Shown: positions 9,325-18,357, numbered from the stretch's first letter. The stretch is DNA of 64,000 bases from G942493375 sp942493375 (GCA_942493375.1 OW818698.1:3968001-4032000), one strand, 5' to 3'. The notes: a model not told the origin generated them from the letters alone. Program-made: numbers and translations.

Positions 9325-10248
9325 GTGAGTAACAACTATATCCTGACTCTTGATTCCAATAATTCTATTACAATGGCACTCGATTGGGGGTGCAATATGT
9401 TCTCGTGGAAGTGCGACGGGAACGAGATCATGTATTGCCCAACCGATTATCCCCAGGCAGCATGGAAAATAACTGGTGGGGGCAATCCTCTGCTCTTTCC
9501 TTCTGTCGGCAGGACATATGACTACTCCGGATCTGAACCGGTCCTGGGCAGATACACAATCTTTGGTGATGATTCTTACTACGATATGATTACCCACGGT
9601 TTTTTGTATGTGTGCACTTGGGAAGTAGTCAGCGAAAGCCGTGAGAGTGGCGAAGCGAGCGTAACTTTCCGAGCAATTATATCCGATGAAATCCGCGGCA
9701 ACCGGTATCCATTCGATGTAGAATTTCAACAGACTTATATTCTTTTTTCAGACAGAGTGGAACTGCGTTCTGAAATAGTAAATACTTCAGACAAGCCAGC
9801 TCCTGCTGCATTTGGCTATCATCCCTATTTTAAAGTGTCCAACTCTGCACGTGAAGGCATATGTGTCGATCTGCCCGTTCAACGACATCTGTTTGTGAAT
9901 GAACTTACCCAGTTGTCTGGTGACACTGAACCTTGTGAAGGCAAAACTGATCTCGAGAAAGATATCTACTACGATCATGCATATGATACTCTGACCGGTA
10001 CCCGAATGACCCTTACGGATACACAGGCTGGCCATAAAGTCCATGTGGATTTTGATTCCAAATTTGAGATGCTGTTCTTATACTCTCCGGATGGTTCATC
10101 GTTCGTTTGCATCGAACCCTGGACAAAAGGTATGGGTGCTTATGCTACTCTTAAAGACTCGGGTTGGGAGAATGGTGAAAAGATCCCAGTGATTGGGTCT
10201 GGTGAAAAGGTGGAGTACAAAGCTGCGTTTATTGTTGAAAAACTGTAG
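9325..10248 (+). CDS. Aldose 1-epimerase (galactose mutarotase) family protein
   Basis: The 307-residue protein starts at GTG with AAAGGTG five bases upstream. It shows mutarotase-family marks: GCNMFSWKCDGNEIMY early, GNPLLFPSVGR, a Thr-His-Gly loop (MITHGFLY), the catalytic-type histidine in FGYHPYF and CIEPWTKG near the C-terminus. It interconverts alpha and beta anomers of a hexose, or acts on a hexose phosphate as in YeaD-type proteins; these cannot be separated by eye. No signal peptide is present, so it is cytoplasmic. Two hairpins follow its stop. Confidence 0.85.
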   Translation: MSNNYILTLDSNNSITMALDWGCNMFSWKCDGNEIMYCPTDYPQAAWKITGGGNPLLFPSVGRTYDYSGSEPVLGRYTIFGDDSYYDMITHGFLYVCTWEVVSESRESGEASVTFRAIISDEIRGNRYPFDVEFQQTYILFSDRVELRSEIVNTSDKPAPAAFGYHPYFKVSNSAREGICVDLPVQRHLFVNELTQLSGDTEPCEGKTDLEKDIYYDHAYDTLTGTRMTLTDTQAGHKVHVDFDSKFEMLFLYSPDGSSFVCIEPWTKGMGAYATLKDSGWENGEKIPVIGSGEKVEYKAAFIVEKL

Positions 10249-10251
10249 GAT

Positions 10252-10318
10252 GCCGAACTGGGGTTCGGCGATCCCAGGTTGAGCGGGAGGCCATTGCGGC
10301 CTCCCGTTTGTGTTTTTT
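10252..10318 (+). terminator. Tandem hairpins with strong intrinsic terminator
   Basis: A first stem (GCCGAAC/GTTCGGC, 10252-10269) is followed by CGGGAGGCC/GGCCTCCCG at 10284-10306 with a five-base loop and then TTTGTGTTTTTT. This is a clear rho-independent terminator for the epimerase gene, placed against the 3' end of the convergent gene. Confidence 0.85.
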
Positions 10319-13300
10319 AGTATTTATACAAGTGGGTTTCTAGCGGTTTGAATGTCTCTTTGAGTTTGTTGTTGGTTGGCTCTACTTTTCGGGACTCGAA
10401 AAGCACTTCGGTTTTCTTGTCCTTGAATCCACCTATCTCGCATCTGACGGTTTTGTTGGTCGGATTGACGGCCATCACATAGGTCTTGCCTTTATATGTC
10501 CATTGATTTGTGTGAATTTCCTTTGAGCTGCAGGAGATTGGACCTTTGGATTTGCCGGTCAGATAGACGGGAGCCATATCTGAAACTTCTTTATTGAGTA
10601 TTGTGAAGTAGTCCCAGAGCTTGCTGTCCGGCAGGAACCATTGATTGCGGCCTTTAGGATTGTCTTTCCATTGTTCTGAAGTCCAGAATGCATACCATAT
10701 GAATCCTTTGACTCCATGTACCAGGCTGATATATGCTTCGCATCTCAGTTCTTCGCCAGTAGGTTCGCTCCACGGCGAATTACCTATTGTAAAGGCCTGT
10801 GGGACCATCCAGATAGGCTTTGTACCATTGCAAGCATCATTGCCCTTCTGTATCCAATTGGCTATCCCGGACAAGGGACTGTATCGGATCAGGTAGGGGT
10901 CCATCATTACAAAGTCAAATCCCTGAAGAGCTGGTTTAAACAGGTCTGGTGAACAAACCGCTGCTGAGACTGGTCTGTTGGGATCGAGTTTGGATGTTTT
11001 TGCCAGAGCATCGCGTATCCAGATCAGTCGCTCCCCGGATGGTTCATCTGATCCGTACCACATAAGTATATTGCTGAATTTGTTAGCCGTCGCGACCTGC
11101 TCTGCAGTTGGGGAAGCAACTTCAGGGACGACCCATAAGCCTTGTTCTTCGGCTTTCTGGAGGTATTCATCTGTGGGCATGCCCCAGGTATGGTGAATGA
11201 CATTGAAACCGTGTTGTTTAACTTGCTTCATGCTGTCCCATAGATCAACTTCAGGTAGTCCAGCCAGCCGGGTGCCTACGTTGATTGAACTAACAGCTGC
11301 CGGGCTGACGTGATATAAACCTATCGGGAAGAAAGGTTTACCGTTTACATAACAAGTCTTGTCAGCAGTGAATGTTACCTCTGTTTTCGCAGGAGGTGCA
11401 ATTACCAGAGGCATATCTCTGGTAGCTATGATCCTAAAACTATCTGACAATTCAAAGTTGAGAGTGTAATTTCCATATGCCAGTTTGCTCAAGTCTTTTG
11501 CAATTTTCAATGGCCGTCTGGATGAGACACCCCGGCGCATGGTGAATACTGCATTACCACTCTGGTCTTTGATCGAAAAAGCAAGGTTCATTTTGCTCTT
11601 TGATTGAGAACCTATGATACATTCAGCCAGCAGTTTCTTGACAGGATCTTTTGACTGAACATTGGTCCGGAATGTTGGACTTATTATTCGGACATCAATC
11701 TCAGGTATTGGAACAGCTCTTATAACACCGCTGCAGGCCAGTATATGATCTGCATCTTCTGGATCCTTAAGCAGCAATTGCAGATTGCGTGGCTGGCTGG
11801 AATCCAGATCGAAATCGATATTGATGTTTGATTTAACTTTTCCAGCAGTGATATTGCAGCTTGTGATAGATTTACCAGTTGTTGAATCAATTAGTTCAAG
11901 GGTAGCTTCTGCAGACTGGCCAGAATGCCCATTTATGATCGCGACCAGTCGGTTAGCTCCCGTGAACCATGTTTTCGGTAGCTTGGTCTCTATCACAGGG
12001 CTGCAAGGATAATTGGTGGAATTTACGGACATTCCGGGCAGAGTACCGAACTGTTCTGGCTTGTGGAAGTAACCGAACGTAGGTGACCAGTTGGTGTTTT
12101 CACGTGTCTGTTCGCTTCCTGGTCTTGCTGTGCGGCAGAAGTTGGCTGCCCAGATGCCTTTGGAAGCTATTGCATCCTCACCAAGTGAAGCAAACGGGAC
12201 TCGGATTTCGGCAATCCATCCTTTGTCTCCAATGGATGTTTTAGCCTGCCAATAACCATCCCAGTTGGTCTCAGTCATCCTGGCGTCGTACATTACACCA
12301 GAGCAACCTAATCCGAAATGGAAGTATGTGTTACGCTCACCAGTTGGATCCAGGAAAAACTCCACACTGTCATTGTCCCAGTATCGATCGTCCCGTGCTG
12401 TAAGGTCTTTAACAATGTTCGCAATGTCAGTATCCGTACACTCGAAGAGTATATATAGATCATCCTTATAGCGACCCAACCGGCATTTTGTAGGCTGGGT
12501 ATAGGCATAGCCTCCGGTCATATCGTATAACTCGGGTATCAGAGCTGCATTATCCCATTCGGATGTTTCAATAGTCCCATCTATCTTCGGAGCAGCCGCC
12601 ATGACCGGCATATCGAGTGTGGGGTGACTGTTCGATCTTTTACTGGTTGCTTCTTCTTTTGCAATGGCTTTGGCGATTCTGGATGGATCTTTGGTCCACT
12701 TAACAAGATTGTCCAGGAATTTCGCGGAGGGCCAACCGTGTTGACGGGAAAGTGTTGATACAACAATGGTTCCCTTACCAATCTCTGTGACTGTTGCTGC
12801 CGGTCTACCGTTGGGATATGTTACTAAAGGGATCATTGATACACCAGTATATTCCGGCAAATTCCAGGCCAGGATGGGGGTCTCTACCCCATTCATTAAC
12901 GGATGCTCAGGGTTAACTCTGATTGCCGGGGTATTCTGAGCATCAGTGAGTATGCCTGCATCTTTCCAAATAAGTCCGGGATCTATCGATTTTAGCCACT
13001 GGAATTGCTGTGCATAGCAGGCATCAGTTACAACCAGACACCCCCCTGAGCTTATATAGTCCCTGAATTGCTTCCCCAGAAGTGACAGGTCCTGGATGTT
13101 TTTATAATTAAATAACGTGCCTAGAATGACGATATCATACTTATTCAGCTTGTTAGCAAGCTCTGCTGCCTGAGCATTGCTGTAGGTATCCTGAGTCCAA
13201 CCCAGGGATGATAGAATTGGGGTCTGTTGCTCTTTATAGTCTGCAGTATATTCGGTGCAGTACATAACTGCAGCTTTGGTCTGACCAAACGCTGCTACGG

Positions 13301-13346
13301 TTCCTATTAGCAGGAAGAATACGATTGTAAAAATAACAGCTTTCAA
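10317..13346 (-). CDS. Secreted multidomain protein: ThuA/GATase-like, CBM9-like and TIM-barrel glycosidase-like domains
   Basis: This 1009-residue protein starts at TTG with GGAGG eight bases upstream and has a signal peptide ending FGQ. Residues about 24-215 resemble a ThuA/GATase-like Rossmann domain, about 245-450 a CBM9-like domain (DNDSVEFFLDP, WIAEIRVPFASLG), about 460-650 beta-sandwich, and 660-930 a barrel beginning NGKPFFPIGLYHV. The barrel has WYGSDEP (Glu768) where clan-A enzymes have NEP, and no Glu is evident at the nucleophile strand, which reads IWMVPQ. Two other proteins here (59728-61674, 61708-63036) share this pattern. It probably binds or processes polysaccharide outside the cytoplasm; activity is unproven. 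Confidence 0.75.
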   Translation of the reverse strand: MKAVIFTIVFFLLIGTVAAFGQTKAAVMYCTEYTADYKEQQTPILSSLGWTQDTYSNAQAAELANKLNKYDIVILGTLFNYKNIQDLSLLGKQFRDYISSGGCLVVTDACYAQQFQWLKSIDPGLIWKDAGILTDAQNTPAIRVNPEHPLMNGVETPILAWNLPEYTGVSMIPLVTYPNGRPAATVTEIGKGTIVVSTLSRQHGWPSAKFLDNLVKWTKDPSRIAKAIAKEEATSKRSNSHPTLDMPVMAAAPKIDGTIETSEWDNAALIPELYDMTGGYAYTQPTKCRLGRYKDDLYILFECTDTDIANIVKDLTARDDRYWDNDSVEFFLDPTGERNTYFHFGLGCSGVMYDARMTETNWDGYWQAKTSIGDKGWIAEIRVPFASLGEDAIASKGIWAANFCRTARPGSEQTRENTNWSPTFGYFHKPEQFGTLPGMSVNSTNYPCSPVIETKLPKTWFTGANRLVAIINGHSGQSAEATLELIDSTTGKSITSCNITAGKVKSNINIDFDLDSSQPRNLQLLLKDPEDADHILACSGVIRAVPIPEIDVRIISPTFRTNVQSKDPVKKLLAECIIGSQSKSKMNLAFSIKDQSGNAVFTMRRGVSSRRPLKIAKDLSKLAYGNYTLNFELSDSFRIIATRDMPLVIAPPAKTEVTFTADKTCYVNGKPFFPIGLYHVSPAAVSSINVGTRLAGLPEVDLWDSMKQVKQHGFNVIHHTWGMPTDEYLQKAEEQGLWVVPEVASPTAEQVATANKFSNILMWYGSDEPSGERLIWIRDALAKTSKLDPNRPVSAAVCSPDLFKPALQGFDFVMMDPYLIRYSPLSGIANWIQKGNDACNGTKPIWMVPQAFTIGNSPWSEPTGEELRCEAYISLVHGVKGFIWYAFWTSEQWKDNPKGRNQWFLPDSKLWDYFTILNKEVSDMAPVYLTGKSKGPISCSSKEIHTNQWTYKGKTYVMAVNPTNKTVRCEIGGFKDKKTEVLFESRKVEPTNNKLKETFKPLETHLYKY

Positions 13347-13412
13347 ATTTCTGGCCTCCGAGGTGCTTGTATAAGAAGTGTTACGACAAGAGTGTGGGTG
13401 GAAGTTTGGTCA

Positions 13413-13421
13413 ATTATAGCA
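13413..13421 (-). promoter_or_regulatory. Candidate extended -10 promoter for the 10317-13346 gene
   Basis: Minus strand reads TGCTATAAT, a perfect extended -10, about 67 bases upstream of the TTG start. No good -35 was seen. The same TGnTATAAT form precedes other genes in this window. Confidence 0.4.
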
Positions 13422-13471
13422 TGTTGGCTCTAAATGAGGGGAGTTGGCATAGACGAACTGGGGGATTTTGC

Positions 13472-13509
13472 ATCAGACTGATCTGTCGGATCCGACCGAT
13501 CAGTCTGAT
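13472..13509. repeat. 38-bp palindrome built of GATC-rich steps
   Basis: ATCAGACTGATC and GATCAGTCTGAT flank TCGGATCCGA, itself a palindrome; only one base pair of the whole 38-bp structure is mismatched. It lies between the HAD gene's 3' end and the next minus-strand gene. No T-run follows on either strand, so it may be a dispersed repeat or operator. Confidence 0.65.
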
Positions 13510-13556
13510 TTGGTGTTGTGCGGTTGAGCGCGTTTATTCTCTCTCCCACACGCTTT

Positions 13557-14444
13557 TTAAAGTGTCCAGGGCGGATTTTCAGGAAGATATTTGTCGAATT
13601 CTGCGATGAGATTGGTCTCATACTCTCCGGCATAGGTGCCATTTAGGAATTTGTCATATGCTTCCTCATAAAAACGCTGCCACGATAGGTCTTCATTGCC
13701 TGGATTGATCGGGTAATACAGGCAATTGTTTGCTCTGGCAGCTTTGAAGTCACCAGGAGCATCACCGATCATCAGCACGTGGTCTGGTTGATATCTGCCA
13801 TCGATTGCGTATGCCAGGTGCTCTTTCTTGGTTCCCATCTCCTGACCCGCAATCACTTTTACATATTTGGAAATGTCGTGTTCTTCCCATTCACGTGTCA
13901 GGGCTTCACCCGGGGTTGCGCTGACGACTATCGCGTCTGCGGTGCTCTGTAGCTTCTCCAGACTCTCCCTTACAAATGGAAATGGAGGGACTCCACGGAC
14001 GATCTCTTCAACGCTCTTATTGACTGCTTTGCTCCATGCTAATGCCTGGGTAAGAATAGGGTCGCCAGTCTCTTTGACAGCCTTTTCTAACGCAGGATTC
14101 CCCAGCTTGGTCTCGGTGTTCATCCAAACGCGCATTGATTCGGCCTTGGGTATGACTACACCACGTTTGATAACCTCCGGACGAACTTCCAGCAGGTCAA
14201 ACACCATCGCTAATGCAGGAAAACGATTTATACCTCTCCACTTTGAGTAGAGATTTACAAACTCCCCGGCTTCTCTGGCATATTTTGAAACAGCCTGCAG
14301 GTTCCAGTAATTGATTATATTGGGAATAAAGCACTCTTTGTGCTTAATTTCCATAGTATCAAACGCACACCCGTCTGAATCTATACCAACGAGAAAATCA
14401 TGCTCTTTCTTCAAATCTTTCAGCTGCTGTGCAGGATCACTCAT
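13557..14444 (-). CDS. HAD-superfamily hydrolase
   Basis: The 295-residue cytoplasmic protein has all four HAD motifs: GIDSDGCAFDT (nucleophile Asp22 and Asp24), VVSATPGE, the lysine region GTKKEHL and MIGDAPGDFKAA. An all-alpha cap region lies between motifs I and II (about 50-165). It is likely a phosphatase or phosphonatase-like enzyme for a small metabolite; the substrate is unknown. It is the fifth gene of a minus-strand cluster with phosphofructokinase and uronate enzymes, suggesting a sugar phosphate. A heptamer repeat and a palindrome lie upstream. Confidence 0.82.
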   Translation of the reverse strand: MSDPAQQLKDLKKEHDFLVGIDSDGCAFDTMEIKHKECFIPNIINYWNLQAVSKYAREAGEFVNLYSKWRGINRFPALAMVFDLLEVRPEVIKRGVVIPKAESMRVWMNTETKLGNPALEKAVKETGDPILTQALAWSKAVNKSVEEIVRGVPPFPFVRESLEKLQSTADAIVVSATPGEALTREWEEHDISKYVKVIAGQEMGTKKEHLAYAIDGRYQPDHVLMIGDAPGDFKAARANNCLYYPINPGNEDLSWQRFYEEAYDKFLNGTYAGEYETNLIAEFDKYLPENPPWTL

Positions 14445-14464
14445 GTTATTCGAACTACCCCCAT

Positions 14465-14492
14465 TTTAGATGTTAGAGGTTGGAGGTTAGAA
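14465..14492. repeat. Heptamer tandem repeat (GTTRGAR), part of a hairpin
   Basis: Four degenerate 7-bp units (TTTAGAT, GTTAGAG, GTTGGAG, GTTAGAA) run 14465-14492 just upstream of the HAD gene. Inverted copies follow (CAACC, CAACCTC to 14509), so on the minus strand GAGGTTGTAGGTT pairs with AACCTCCAACCTC with one mismatch. Similar heptamers recur at 15923 and 16862. Confidence 0.6.
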
Positions 14493-14527
14493 ACTCAACC
14501 TACAACCTCGATAATGTAATACAATGG

Positions 14528-14594
14528 TTGCTAGTAGTCCGTTCGTCCTGAGTAGCGCGAAGCGCGTATCGAAGGATGGACGGACTACTAGCAA
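14528..14594. repeat. Palindromic dispersed repeat, CCGTTCGTCCTGAG type
   Basis: Perfect 15-bp arms (TTGCTAGTAGTCCGT at 14528-14542, complement at 14580-14594) enclose CGTCCTGAGTA, a GCGCGAAGCGCG hairpin and TCGAAGGATGG. It shares CCGTTCGTxCTGAG with the palindrome at 18418-18458. This is a REP/MITE-like element between pfp and the HAD gene. Confidence 0.75.
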
Positions 14595-14609
14595 ATACTG
14601 AACTGTTAC

Positions 14610-15902
14610 CTATTTCCTATGTCCTTGAGGAATATATTCCGGCAGTTTGCGGTCGGCGAACATTGGTTTCAGTTTTGAGAACCTCATTATGCCGTCTACC
14701 AATGGAACACTGACCCAGTCTTCTCCAATCAGAGGCCTGGAATACTTCAGGAATTCATCGGTGACATCTATCTTGCTTTCAGCCAGCCACTCAGGCAGGA
14801 ATGTTCTCTCAGAGTTTGCCACTAAATCCAAAGGCACCTTGTCATAATACACGTTATATATTGAACCAGGTTGCCGCAGGATTGTTGCCATATATCCCGA
14901 ACCGTCTTCTGCTGCTATCTGAACAGCCTTCTGGCCGACTTTGTAGGCTTCATCCAAGTCAACGCTGGATGCATATACTATAGCATCCCTCTGGTCGGTG
15001 CCGGGAACCTGACATCTGGCTGCTCCTCTTGCTGCCAACCCTACTGTGTTCAAGTAATTTACAACTACCTGTGCCGCCGTAGTCTGACTGGCGCTGAATT
15101 GTGTATGTCCGAATGAGTCCTTTGTCTCACCAAGGTCAGCTAATGGCATTCCTTCGTTCACTACTACCATACATCTGCCTGATCGCTTGAGCTGGTCATT
15201 TACATTGTCAGCTAACTCTTTGAGGCCAAGACCGGATTCTGCAAGATATATCTGCAGGGGCATCTCCCTGTTAGGATCTGCAAGTCTGGCTGCTGCGGCA
15301 ATAAACCCGATTTTCCGTCCCATCGCCTGCATAACAAGCACAGGATCCGCAGGAGAGGAACCATTATTCTCTTCATTGGCGCACTGGACAAGTGAAGCCC
15401 AGTATTTTGCTACGCTTCCATAGCCTGGAGTATGGTCGATTAGCTTGAACTCAGAGTCCCCTACATCATTATCAATGGTCTTTGGAACACCAACACCAAC
15501 AAGCTCCAGTCCGCTCTCACCAGCAAGCTTAGCAATCTTGTTAGCGGTATCCATAGAATCGTTACCGCCGATGTAAAAAAGATAGCCAACATCATGAGCT
15601 TTGAGGACGTCAATAACTCTTGCAAAGTCCTCCTGCTGGTCCTTTTTGAGCTTATATCGGCATGTTCCAATAGATCCGGCAGCTGGAGTTGTTCGCAGTA
15701 GAGATATCTCCATAGGATCTTGATCGGACATATTTAGGAGTTCTTCCTTCAGGATTCCTTCCACGCCGTGATATCCGCCATACACTGTTCCGAACTTCTC
15801 AGGATAAGCCTTGCACGCTTCGATAACTCCTCTCAAGGAGTTGTTAATCACAGGAGAAGGCCCCCCGGACTGTGCAACAACAACATTGCGAGCTCTACCC
15901 AT
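14610..15902 (-). CDS. pfp: 6-phosphofructokinase, probably pyrophosphate-dependent
   Basis: The 430-residue protein has the PFK fold: QSGGPSPVINNSLRGV at the N-terminus, YIGGNDSMDTANKI and VGVPKTIDNDVGDS. Two diagnostic positions point to PPi rather than ATP: Asp115 in GGND and Lys141 in PKTIDND, which in ATP enzymes are usually glycines. It catalyses the reversible phosphorylation of fructose 6-phosphate in glycolysis/gluconeogenesis. It lies 52 bases after the SDR gene on the same strand, with a heptamer repeat in the gap. No ribosome site is obvious before the ATG except a GGGGGAA about nine bases upstream. Confidence 0.9.
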   Translation of the reverse strand: MGRARNVVVAQSGGPSPVINNSLRGVIEACKAYPEKFGTVYGGYHGVEGILKEELLNMSDQDPMEISLLRTTPAAGSIGTCRYKLKKDQQEDFARVIDVLKAHDVGYLFYIGGNDSMDTANKIAKLAGESGLELVGVGVPKTIDNDVGDSEFKLIDHTPGYGSVAKYWASLVQCANEENNGSSPADPVLVMQAMGRKIGFIAAAARLADPNREMPLQIYLAESGLGLKELADNVNDQLKRSGRCMVVVNEGMPLADLGETKDSFGHTQFSASQTTAAQVVVNYLNTVGLAARGAARCQVPGTDQRDAIVYASSVDLDEAYKVGQKAVQIAAEDGSGYMATILRQPGSIYNVYYDKVPLDLVANSERTFLPEWLAESKIDVTDEFLKYSRPLIGEDWVSVPLVDGIMRFSKLKPMFADRKLPEYIPQGHRK

Positions 15903-15922
15903 AACTCAAATTCCCCCGCTTT

Positions 15923-15950
15923 CCACTTTCAACTTTCAACTATCCACTAT
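15923..15950. repeat. Heptamer tandem repeat (CMACTWT)
   Basis: Four units CCACTTT, CAACTTT, CAACTAT, CCACTAT fill most of the 52-bp gap between the SDR stop and the pfp start. On the transcribed strand they read as purine-rich AAAGTTG-type units. It belongs with the similar arrays at 14465 and 16862. Confidence 0.65.
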
Positions 15951-15954
15951 TCTC

Positions 15955-16809
15955 TCATACTCCGCTGTAAGCTGAGAATCCACCGTCCACAGGAATGACT
16001 ACACCTGTTACAAATTCCGATGCGTCGGTTACAAGCCACATCAGTGTACCACTCAGGTCTTCAGGTTTGCCGAATTTCCCCATTGGGGTATGTGACATAA
16101 TCTTATGACCCCTGGCTGTTAGTTCGCCTGTCTTTTCATCAGTGAGCAGGAATCGGTTCTGATCCGTCAGGAAGAATCCTGGAGCAATAGCATTGACCCT
16201 GATCCCGACAGGCGCCAGATGGACTGATAGCCACTGTGTGAAATTGGAAACTGCAGCTTTGGCAGCTGAGTAAGCAGGGATTCTTGTCAATGGACGGAAT
16301 GCGTTCATCGATGAGATATTTACAATGACCCCGCTGCCCTTTTCGGCCATGACTCTGGCGAAAACCTGAGTTGGCAGGAGAGCACCAAGGAAATTCAAGT
16401 TGAATACAAACTGAACTCCTGATGGATCCAGATCGAAGAACGTCTTCAAGCCTTCAATTGGCTCCAGCAGGTCCTCTGGTACCAGGTTATCTTTGGTTGT
16501 CGTAGCCTTTGGACTGTTGCCCCCAGCACCATTTATAAGGATATCAACAGTGCCGAATGTCTCAATTGTTTTGTTGCAAGCTTCCTGGAGGCTATCGCGG
16601 TTTAATACATCGCAGGCCAGTCCAAGTGCTTTAGCTCCCATCATTCTGACTTCATTAGCTGCAGCTTCGGCAGCTTCTGGTCTCAGATCAAGGACTACTA
16701 CATTCGCTCCATTTCGAGCCAGTTCATTTGCCATCGTCTTGCACAGGACACCACCGCCGCCGGTTACTATTGCAGTCTTCCCCTGTAACTCAAGAATCTC
16801 ATTACACAT
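15955..16809 (-). CDS. SDR-family oxidoreductase, likely D-mannonate oxidoreductase (fructuronate reductase)
   Basis: The 284-residue protein is a classical short-chain dehydrogenase: an N-terminal nucleotide-binding motif TGGGGVLC, NGAGGNSP, the catalytic serine in NISSMNAF, YSAAK (Tyr-x3-Lys) and PGFFLTDQN before the C-terminal VIPVDGGFSAYSG. The overall form, with the insertion after NGAGGNSP, recalls B. subtilis YjmF-type mannonate oxidoreductases. Placed directly after uxaE, it probably reduces D-fructuronate to D-mannonate with NAD(P)H. The last glycine of the usual TGGGGxLG is Cys23 here, which is odd. Other polyol or gluconate dehydrogenases are possible. Confidence 0.78.
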   Translation of the reverse strand: MCNEILELQGKTAIVTGGGGVLCKTMANELARNGANVVVLDLRPEAAEAAANEVRMMGAKALGLACDVLNRDSLQEACNKTIETFGTVDILINGAGGNSPKATTTKDNLVPEDLLEPIEGLKTFFDLDPSGVQFVFNLNFLGALLPTQVFARVMAEKGSGVIVNISSMNAFRPLTRIPAYSAAKAAVSNFTQWLSVHLAPVGIRVNAIAPGFFLTDQNRFLLTDEKTGELTARGHKIMSHTPMGKFGKPEDLSGTLMWLVTDASEFVTGVVIPVDGGFSAYSGV

Positions 16810-16861
16810 AAAAAATCATCTCCCAAAATCATATGCTGGAAGTTGGTAGCCAGATAATTCG

Positions 16862-16889
16862 CTCTCAACTCTCCACTTTTATCTCTAAA
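16862..16889. repeat. Degenerate heptamer repeat overlapping the uxaE stop
   Basis: Units CTCTCAA, CTCTCCA, CTTTTAT, CTCTAAA run through the end of uxaE into the gap before the SDR gene. This is the weakest of the three heptamer arrays in this cluster. Confidence 0.4.
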
Positions 16890-18357
16890 CTAATGCCAAG
16901 TGTCGCTTTATATGATCAGACACGAATTCGTAGTGCTTATCTTCGTTGGTCTTCAGAGCTTCGTATATCCTGTCCTTGCAGGTATCCAGCAGGACTCCAT
17001 AAGAAATATGGAACAGCTGCCGGACTTCGTTAAGGTCAAAGAATGCCATTACATCTGCTGGCACATCAGCAGGGAAATGCTCCGGGGTTATATACACGTG
17101 ATAAGCTTTCTTGCTTTCAATGAGATTATCCAGGCACAATTTGTAGAGTTCCGCAAAGAAATCTGTATCAGTTGAAGCAATCAAGCGGACAGCTTCCAGC
17201 CAGCTTGTGCCGGAGGTTTTTATATGAAAGTTTCCCTCTGTAGTTAGAGCATATAATGGATACACGCTGAATTTATCGCTGCCGGAATGCAGACTCAAGC
17301 GATATCCACCTAAGCTCTTAGCGATTGCTCCGTGTATAGCCATTGACTTTGCGAGTTCATCCGCATCTCCCATATACTCGATACCTTTTTGGAACTCACC
17401 GGGGAACTTGGGCGCAAGGCTGGTGAAACTCAAGCCTGATCGGTGCAAATATTCGGCAACATAGATATGGTCTTCAGGAGTAGTGTCACGGCTGCCTTCA
17501 TCTATAGAGACTTCCAGGTCATAGGCTTTCAATTTGCTTTTCAGGATTGAATCGAAGTTGATCACTTGGTCCATAGAAGATTCATACACAATCGCTGATT
17601 TAGCCAGTTCATTTTCTGCAAATGTATAACCGGCAATAGTCATGCCTTTGAGATCTTTTATTAAAGCTTTACTGATTTCGGATAGCGACTCTACCCTGGA
17701 TGACAAGCCACAAGGACAAATTCCGGATATATCGGTTAGAAAATCGCTGACATCCAGAGTGTACATTGAGTATCCAGCTTCAATGCCTTCCAGTAGGTAC
17801 TTTTCATCCTTAATATGATCTGCATCAGCTCCGTAGCCCTTATCCCAACCGGTTTCCAGGACTCCTACAAATGCATCAAGCAGCACACTTTTAAAACTTC
17901 TGTTTGTGCGCATGAGTTCTCTTGGAGATTGCTGTGAGATAACAGGGAATATTGAGTAACCGGAATCTGCCTGGAGATGTGCAGCCGAAACCAGTCCCAG
18001 CCGGTCTCCGGTTCCGAATGATGCTTTCTGATTGCAGGGCACAGGAGCCATACCGGGATAGTCTTTCAGGAGTTCGTATAATGCCCATGAAGGTTTTTGG
18101 ACACTGATATCAGGTGCGAGAACACATATGTCAGTATCTGGGGTTTGAGCAATACTCCCCAAAAATCCTATATATTTATCAGTATTCTTAACTGCAACAA
18201 ATACCGAAAGATCATCTGAAAGCTTCCTTAAAGACTTCTCGTATAGTTTATATCCATGCTTGTTCAGCACCTCTAGCAGCTTGTTAATCACTATGCCCAA
18301 ACCCTCCGTAAAACGTTTGCGTTGATACGCGTATAGTATATCACCAAGGGAAAACAT
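16885..18357 (-). CDS. uxaE: Tagaturonate epimerase (UxaE family)
   Basis: The 490-residue protein has the long, distinctive UxaE pattern: ASFGTGDRLGLVSAAHL, QQSPRELMRTNR, GADADHIKDEKYL, the acidic SIDEGSRDTTPEDHIYVAEY, SLAPKFPGEFQKGIEYMGD and LSLHSGSDKFSVYPLY. The family converts D-tagaturonate to D-fructuronate, replacing the UxaB route in galacturonate breakdown as in Thermotoga. Conserved Asp/Glu/His residues in these blocks probably bind the metal. I chose the ATG at 18357; a TTG at 18363 is also possible and neither has a clear ribosome site. The next gene downstream is a fructuronate-reductase-like SDR, which strengthens the call. Confidence 0.85.
   Translation of the reverse strand: MFSLGDILYAYQRKRFTEGLGIVINKLLEVLNKHGYKLYEKSLRKLSDDLSVFVAVKNTDKYIGFLGSIAQTPDTDICVLAPDISVQKPSWALYELLKDYPGMAPVPCNQKASFGTGDRLGLVSAAHLQADSGYSIFPVISQQSPRELMRTNRSFKSVLLDAFVGVLETGWDKGYGADADHIKDEKYLLEGIEAGYSMYTLDVSDFLTDISGICPCGLSSRVESLSEISKALIKDLKGMTIAGYTFAENELAKSAIVYESSMDQVINFDSILKSKLKAYDLEVSIDEGSRDTTPEDHIYVAEYLHRSGLSFTSLAPKFPGEFQKGIEYMGDADELAKSMAIHGAIAKSLGGYRLSLHSGSDKFSVYPLYALTTEGNFHIKTSGTSWLEAVRLIASTDTDFFAELYKLCLDNLIESKKAYHVYITPEHFPADVPADVMAFFDLNEVRQLFHISYGVLLDTCKDRIYEALKTNEDKHYEFVSDHIKRHLALV

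Noticed and set aside
14528..14594. CRISPR-like or attachment site
   Set aside because: Single palindrome without spaced copies or an integrase gene.
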